16,812 nt of DNA, taken from assembly GCA_038247995.1 (NCBI GenBank), contig JBBRUG010000106.1, positions 1 to 16,812 on the forward strand, given 5' to 3'. The DNA is from JBBRUG01 sp038247995 (GTDB lineage: Bacteria > Chloroflexota > Chloroflexia > Chloroflexales > Chloroflexaceae). The notes under the pieces were generated by a model. It was not told where the DNA came from, did not search any database, and worked only from the letters and a program-made list of their open reading frames with translations. Shown here piece after piece: positions 13,938 to 16,812 of this stretch; the first letter of the stretch is position 1; the number at the start of each line of letters is the position of its first letter. The position numbers and the translations under genes were made by a program.

Positions 13938-15530
13938 GTGATCGAGACACTTCTGGCGGCACTTCCCATTGCGCTGATCCTGGGGTTGATGCTCGGATTG
14001 GGGTGGCCGGCGGCACGGGCGGGCGCGGCAGGGTTGGTTGTGGCGCTCGGGTTGGCCTGGCTGGTCTTCACCCAACCCGGTACAGGTTTTGGTGAGCAGG
14101 GGCCACTGCCGGCGACGGCGGGCGCACTCGGCGAGGCGCTCTTTACGGCAGCCACAATCCTCTGGATTATTTTTCCGGCGCTCTGTATTCACCAGCTTCA
14201 GACGCGCACCGGCGCAGTTGAGACGTTGCGAGGCATGCTGGGACAAATCACACCCGACCCGCGCCTGGCCGCAATCATTGTGGCCTGGTTTTTTGCGCTA
14301 TTTATTGAGGGCGCAGCAGGCTTCGGCACCACAATCGCCCTAGCGGCGCCGTTGCTGGTGAGCCTGGGGATGACGCCGGTTGCGGCCTTATCGGCATCCT
14401 TGCTTGGCCATGCCGTGGGCGTCTCGTTTGGAGCTGTGGGCACGCCGATTCTGCCGCAGATCGCGGCCACCGGGCTGAGCGGGCGCGAACTCTCAGCTAC
14501 GACGGGATTGTTGCATGGCCTCTTGGGTTGGGTGATGCTGCTCTTTACGGTTGGGGTGATCCGCCAATCACTCGGCAACGCCGGTGCTCAGGATCGATCA
14601 ATCTGGGGCTATGTGGCAGCGGCAGCAGCGTTATTTCTCTTGCCGATGTTTGCGATTGCCTGGTGGATCGGGCCGGAACTGCCGACGCTGGCCGGCGCAC
14701 TGCTGGGCGGGGCAGGATTTGTAGTACTGCTGCGGCTGCGTAGCGGCAGAGTTAGAACCGGGGAACCAGGAACCGGAGAATCAGGAACTAGGGAACCAGT
14801 AGGACAGGCTAACGTTCCCGTGCGGGCACTTAACCGCACAGACGTTGTCCGAGCGGCGGCGCCGTATCTAGCGCTGATTAGCGTGATCTTGCTGACCCGG
14901 TTGGTTGGGCCGCTACGCGAGGTGCTTACCGGCATCGAGCTAAGCTGGGCCTGGCGCGAGACGTTTCGGGGCACATTTCAACCGCTCTATCATCCGGGAA
15001 CTATGCTGCTGGTCAGTTTTATTGCCGGCGCGTTATGGCAGCGCGTTCCGTTGCGTGAAGTGCAGGCAGCACTGGGGCTGGCGGTACAACAATTGGGCGG
15101 CGTGGCGCTGGCGTTGGCGGCAATGTTGAGCCTCTCGCGGGTGCTTGTGCATGCCGGCATGATCGATACGCTGGCGGAAGCTGCGGCCCAAAGTGTCGGC
15201 GGGGCCTGGCCATTCTTCGCCCCATTCATTGGTGTATTGGGCACATTTGTGACCGGCTCAGCCACAACCTCGAACATTTTGTTCACAGATTTTCAGCAAG
15301 CTACAGCGCAGGGGGCCGAGTTGCCGGTACTGATTATCGTGGCGGCGCAAGGTTTTGGGGCGGCGGTGGGCAATATCATCTGCCCGCACAATATTATTGC
15401 CGGCGGGGCGACGGTAGGACTACAGGGCGACATTGGGCCGGTGCTGCGGCGCACCCTGACGGCCTGCCTGATCTACGCCGCCCTCGGCGGAGCGCTGGCC
15501 GCAGCGCTGACCTGGTGGTTTCTTTTGTAA
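13938..15530 (+). CDS. lctP: L-lactate permease family transporter (LctP)
   Basis: This 530-residue, 12- to 14-helix inner membrane carrier belongs to the LctP family, which imports lactate or glycolate with protons. Family signatures are clear: FALFIEGAAGFGTTIALAAPLLVSLGMTP (about 118-146), SFGAVGTPILPQIAATG, GVLGTFVTGSATTSNILFTDFQ in the C-terminal half, and AAQGFGAAVGNIICPHNIIAGGATVGLQGDIG near the end. The start is GTG at 13938; an ATG two bases earlier is in another frame. A weak GAGAAG precedes it. Residues about 273-288 are a repeat-encoded insert in a loop after a hydrophobic helix. No lactate dehydrogenase or lutABC genes are nearby, so substrate preference is open. Confidence 0.92.
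   Translation: MIETLLAALPIALILGLMLGLGWPAARAGAAGLVVALGLAWLVFTQPGTGFGEQGPLPATAGALGEALFTAATILWIIFPALCIHQLQTRTGAVETLRGMLGQITPDPRLAAIIVAWFFALFIEGAAGFGTTIALAAPLLVSLGMTPVAALSASLLGHAVGVSFGAVGTPILPQIAATGLSGRELSATTGLLHGLLGWVMLLFTVGVIRQSLGNAGAQDRSIWGYVAAAAALFLLPMFAIAWWIGPELPTLAGALLGGAGFVVLLRLRSGRVRTGEPGTGESGTREPVGQANVPVRALNRTDVVRAAAPYLALISVILLTRLVGPLREVLTGIELSWAWRETFRGTFQPLYHPGTMLLVSFIAGALWQRVPLREVQAALGLAVQQLGGVALALAAMLSLSRVLVHAGMIDTLAEAAAQSVGGAWPFFAPFIGVLGTFVTGSATTSNILFTDFQQATAQGAELPVLIIVAAQGFGAAVGNIICPHNIIAGGATVGLQGDIGPVLRRTLTACLIYAALGGALAAALTWWFLL
14756..14800. repeat. 15-bp tandem repeat inside lctP
   Basis: Three tandem 15-bp units (14756-14770, 14771-14785, 14786-14800), built on AACCGGGGAACCAGG with substitutions, encode TGEPG-TGESG-TREPV in frame. 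They lie in a hydrophilic loop between two membrane segments. The composition is unlike the surrounding hydrophobic gene and resembles intergenic simple repeats. Confidence 0.85.
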
Positions 15531-15535
15531 GGCCA

Positions 15536-15619
15536 GGTTTCAGGAGCTAGGTGGCACGCGGCAAGGTTTGCGCACCAGGACGCGCAATGCCTCCAAAGAC
15601 GGTCACGCTGCCTGAAGCC
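15536..15619. terminator. Nested inverted repeats between convergent genes
   Basis: The outer arms GGTTTCAGG (15536-15544) and CCTGAAGCC (15611-15619) pair over nine positions with one G-T. The inner arms TTGCGC (15568-15573) and GCGCAA (15582-15587), extended by GGCA/TGCC after a bulge, form a second stem. The structure lies just after the lctP stop and ends just before the Rieske gene stop, as expected for a bidirectional terminator, but no T-run is present. Confidence 0.45.
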
Positions 15620-15623
15620 TTGT

Positions 15624-16541
15624 CTAATCGGTGAGCTTAATTTGCACCTGGCCATTGTGCAACCGCGTGGCATACGGCGGCTGGTTATGGGTTGCCGGGC
15701 CATGAACAACCGTGCCGTCGCGGAGATCAAACACCGACTGATGCCAGGGACACTCGACCTGACAATCGCGGATCGCACCCTCTTCGAGCGGGCCGCCGGC
15801 ATGGCTACAGATTGCGCTGATCGCATAGACTGCATCGTCTTCCGTGCGATAGACCATTACCGCTTGTCCGTCAACCTCCACGCGCTGCGCCGTACCTGCC
15901 GCAAGCTCGCTGAACCCGATTGCATCAGTCCATTGCGTCGGGCCGTCAGGCTCGGGGCTATGATTCACGCCAACGCGCTTACGATAAACCAGATCGCCGC
16001 CCAGGCTTGCTGAAAGCGTGACGCAGCCGAGCGCAATAGCGCCAAGCAGACGGCCACGCGTTCGATTACCGCTGCGCCGTGCTTTCAATGCGAGAAGATA
16101 TAAGCCCAGCCCGACGCTATTGAGCGCACCGTGAGTTGCGGCGAGCGTGGTAGCATCTTGCTTGATTGCTGAATAGTCGGCCATACCAGCGAGCGCCGTG
16201 GGCACAGCAGCAGCAGCGCCGATTGTGATCAGCATATCGGCCGTCTGCCCCGCATGATGGTCACCTGTCGCAACTTCAATACCGTCGAAGAGGGCCGCCA
16301 GCGCCCAGGCGCCGATTGGGACATGGACAAGCGCGGGATGGAGCGGATGGCCGAGCCACGAACCGTGGAGCGCATCGGCGATGTGGCGGGAGGCCGGTGC
16401 ATTATTGAGCACGGTTGAATGAATGGCATCGGCTACCTGTCGGCTAACGGCTGGAAAGCCGGGGATCGCTTCGAGTTGATCTTCAACAATAGGAAAGACC
16501 TGTTGGGTTGACATCGGAGCAGGGTAATGAGATTGGCTCAT
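15624..16541 (-). CDS. DUF2231-Rieske [2Fe-2S] fusion protein
   Basis: This 305-residue membrane-bound iron-sulfur protein has two parts. Residues about 55-185 form a DUF2231 membrane domain beginning HPLHPALVHVPIGAW (65-79) with about four hydrophobic helices. Residues 203-305 form a Rieske ferredoxin-like domain with both cluster motifs: CSHAGG (C245, H247) and CPWHQS (C264, H267), followed by FDLRDGTVVHGPA. The spacing fits the soluble ferredoxin/dioxygenase type rather than the bc1 type, as there is no disulfide Cys pair. A role in membrane electron transfer is inferred. I start at ATG 16541, with AAAGG eight bases before it; the frame stays open to 16655, but those 38 residues look non-coding. 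An in-frame Met nine residues further in is another possible start. Confidence 0.88.
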   Translation of the reverse strand: MSQSHYPAPMSTQQVFPIVEDQLEAIPGFPAVSRQVADAIHSTVLNNAPASRHIADALHGSWLGHPLHPALVHVPIGAWALAALFDGIEVATGDHHAGQTADMLITIGAAAAVPTALAGMADYSAIKQDATTLAATHGALNSVGLGLYLLALKARRSGNRTRGRLLGAIALGCVTLSASLGGDLVYRKRVGVNHSPEPDGPTQWTDAIGFSELAAGTAQRVEVDGQAVMVYRTEDDAVYAISAICSHAGGPLEEGAIRDCQVECPWHQSVFDLRDGTVVHGPATHNQPPYATRLHNGQVQIKLTD

Positions 16542-16682
16542 GAGGCATACCTTTCGTTTTGAATGTAGGCACATTGCCCTAACAAAGCGTGGATTCAGGA
16601 TGCGGGCGTGCGCTTTGGGTCTATGATGTTCCATTTGCACAAGGCGTGCCAGCAAAGCGCGCCTGCTGGGTCAGTCTCGCGA

Positions 16683-16711
16683 TTGACAGTGCTCGGTGCA
16701 GCGCGTACAAT
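16683..16711 (+). promoter_or_regulatory. Near-consensus promoter of selC
   Basis: A perfect TTGACA -35 (16683-16688), a 17-bp spacer and a TACAAT -10 (16706-16711) form the best sigma-70-type promoter in the window. The expected start, about seven bases after the -10, is 16717-16719, which coincides with the mature 5' end of the tRNA at 16719. Confidence 0.85.
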
Positions 16712-16718
16712 CCTCACC

Positions 16719-16812
16719 GAGAGCGGATGTGGCCCGGTGGCTGTCCTAGTCTTCAAAACTAGTGGGCGGGGTGACGAACTCCGTCGGTGGGTTCGACTCC
16801 CACGCGCTCTCG
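16719..16812 (+). tRNA. selC: Selenocysteine tRNA (anticodon UCA)
   Basis: The tRNA reads UGA as selenocysteine. The anticodon stem CTAGT/ACTAG (16746-16750, 16758-16762) encloses the loop CTTCAAA with anticodon TCA at 16753-16755. The features special to tRNA-Sec are present: an extended acceptor stem (GAGAGCG with CGCTCTC, the eighth position a G-G mismatch), a long D stem with a four-base loop CGGT, a long variable arm (16765-16771 pairing with 16779-16785), a T arm GTGGG-TTCGACT-CCCAC (16787-16803) and discriminator G73 at 16812. The window ends here, so a 3' CCA cannot be checked. A suppressor or ordinary Ser tRNA is unlikely given these features. SelA, SelB and SelD should be encoded elsewhere. 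Confidence 0.93.

Noticed and set aside
13655..14095. A forward ORF between hutH and lctP
   Set aside because: It overlaps the lctP N-terminus in another frame, contains the 11-bp hairpin, and its translation resembles no protein pattern.
16539..16655. Extension of the Rieske fusion protein to an upstream start at 16655
   Set aside because: The added 38 residues are basic and unstructured. The ATG at 16541 has a good AAAGG site and gives a family-like N-terminus.

Overview
The window is about 62% G+C and looks like a chromosomal segment from a filamentous or thermophilic member of the Chloroflexota (class Chloroflexia is my best guess). The reasons are a LysK-type M20 hydrolase of the LysW amino-acid carrier pathway, secreted proteins with a C-terminal membrane anchor and Arg-rich tail, and many GC-rich dispersed palindromic repeats between genes. 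This placement is inference from gene content and style; no marker gene is present.

Layout. At the left edge lies a reverse-strand MurF-like Mur ligase (1-1462), whose 3' end runs into a 33-bp tandem repeat that leaves the window. A forward EamA/DMT transporter follows (1689-2633). Then comes a long reverse-strand block. Read in its own direction it holds an aldo/keto reductase (9951-8962), a secreted DUF11-like protein (8949-7624), a LysK/ArgE-like hydrolase (7450-6407), a secreted alpha-toroid protein (6268-5162), a DUF4430 protein (5165-4491), a CobC-type phosphatase (4479-3862) and CobS (3579-2791). Divergent from this block are forward genes: an NAD-dependent epimerase (10167-11078), a small conserved-looking protein (11195-11533), histidine ammonia-lyase (12063-13658) and an L-lactate permease (13938-15530). 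A short reverse DUF5946-like ORF (12059-11682) sits head-to-head with hutH. A reverse DUF2231-Rieske protein (16541-15624) is divergent from a selenocysteine tRNA gene (16719 to the window end), which has a near-consensus promoter.

How the genes may work together. The most interesting unit is 6268-2791. A toroid protein and a DUF4430 protein, which are the two halves of an animal transcobalamin/intrinsic-factor-like fold, are translationally coupled by a GTGA overlap. Eleven bases later come the last steps of cobalamin nucleotide-loop assembly (CobC, then CobS). I infer a surface corrinoid-capture system feeding corrinoid remodelling. The selC gene implies that this organism decodes UGA as selenocysteine, with selA/selB/selD expected elsewhere.

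A second theme is repeats. A ~115-130 bp hairpin-bearing element occurs three times between genes, and its core also forms the 33-bp tandem repeats in the murF tail. An unrelated ~86-bp element occurs three times. Simple or palindromic repeats also make up the C-terminal tails of HutH and the DUF5946-like ORF and a loop of the lactate permease, so intergenic repeats seem to be repeatedly absorbed into reading frames here.
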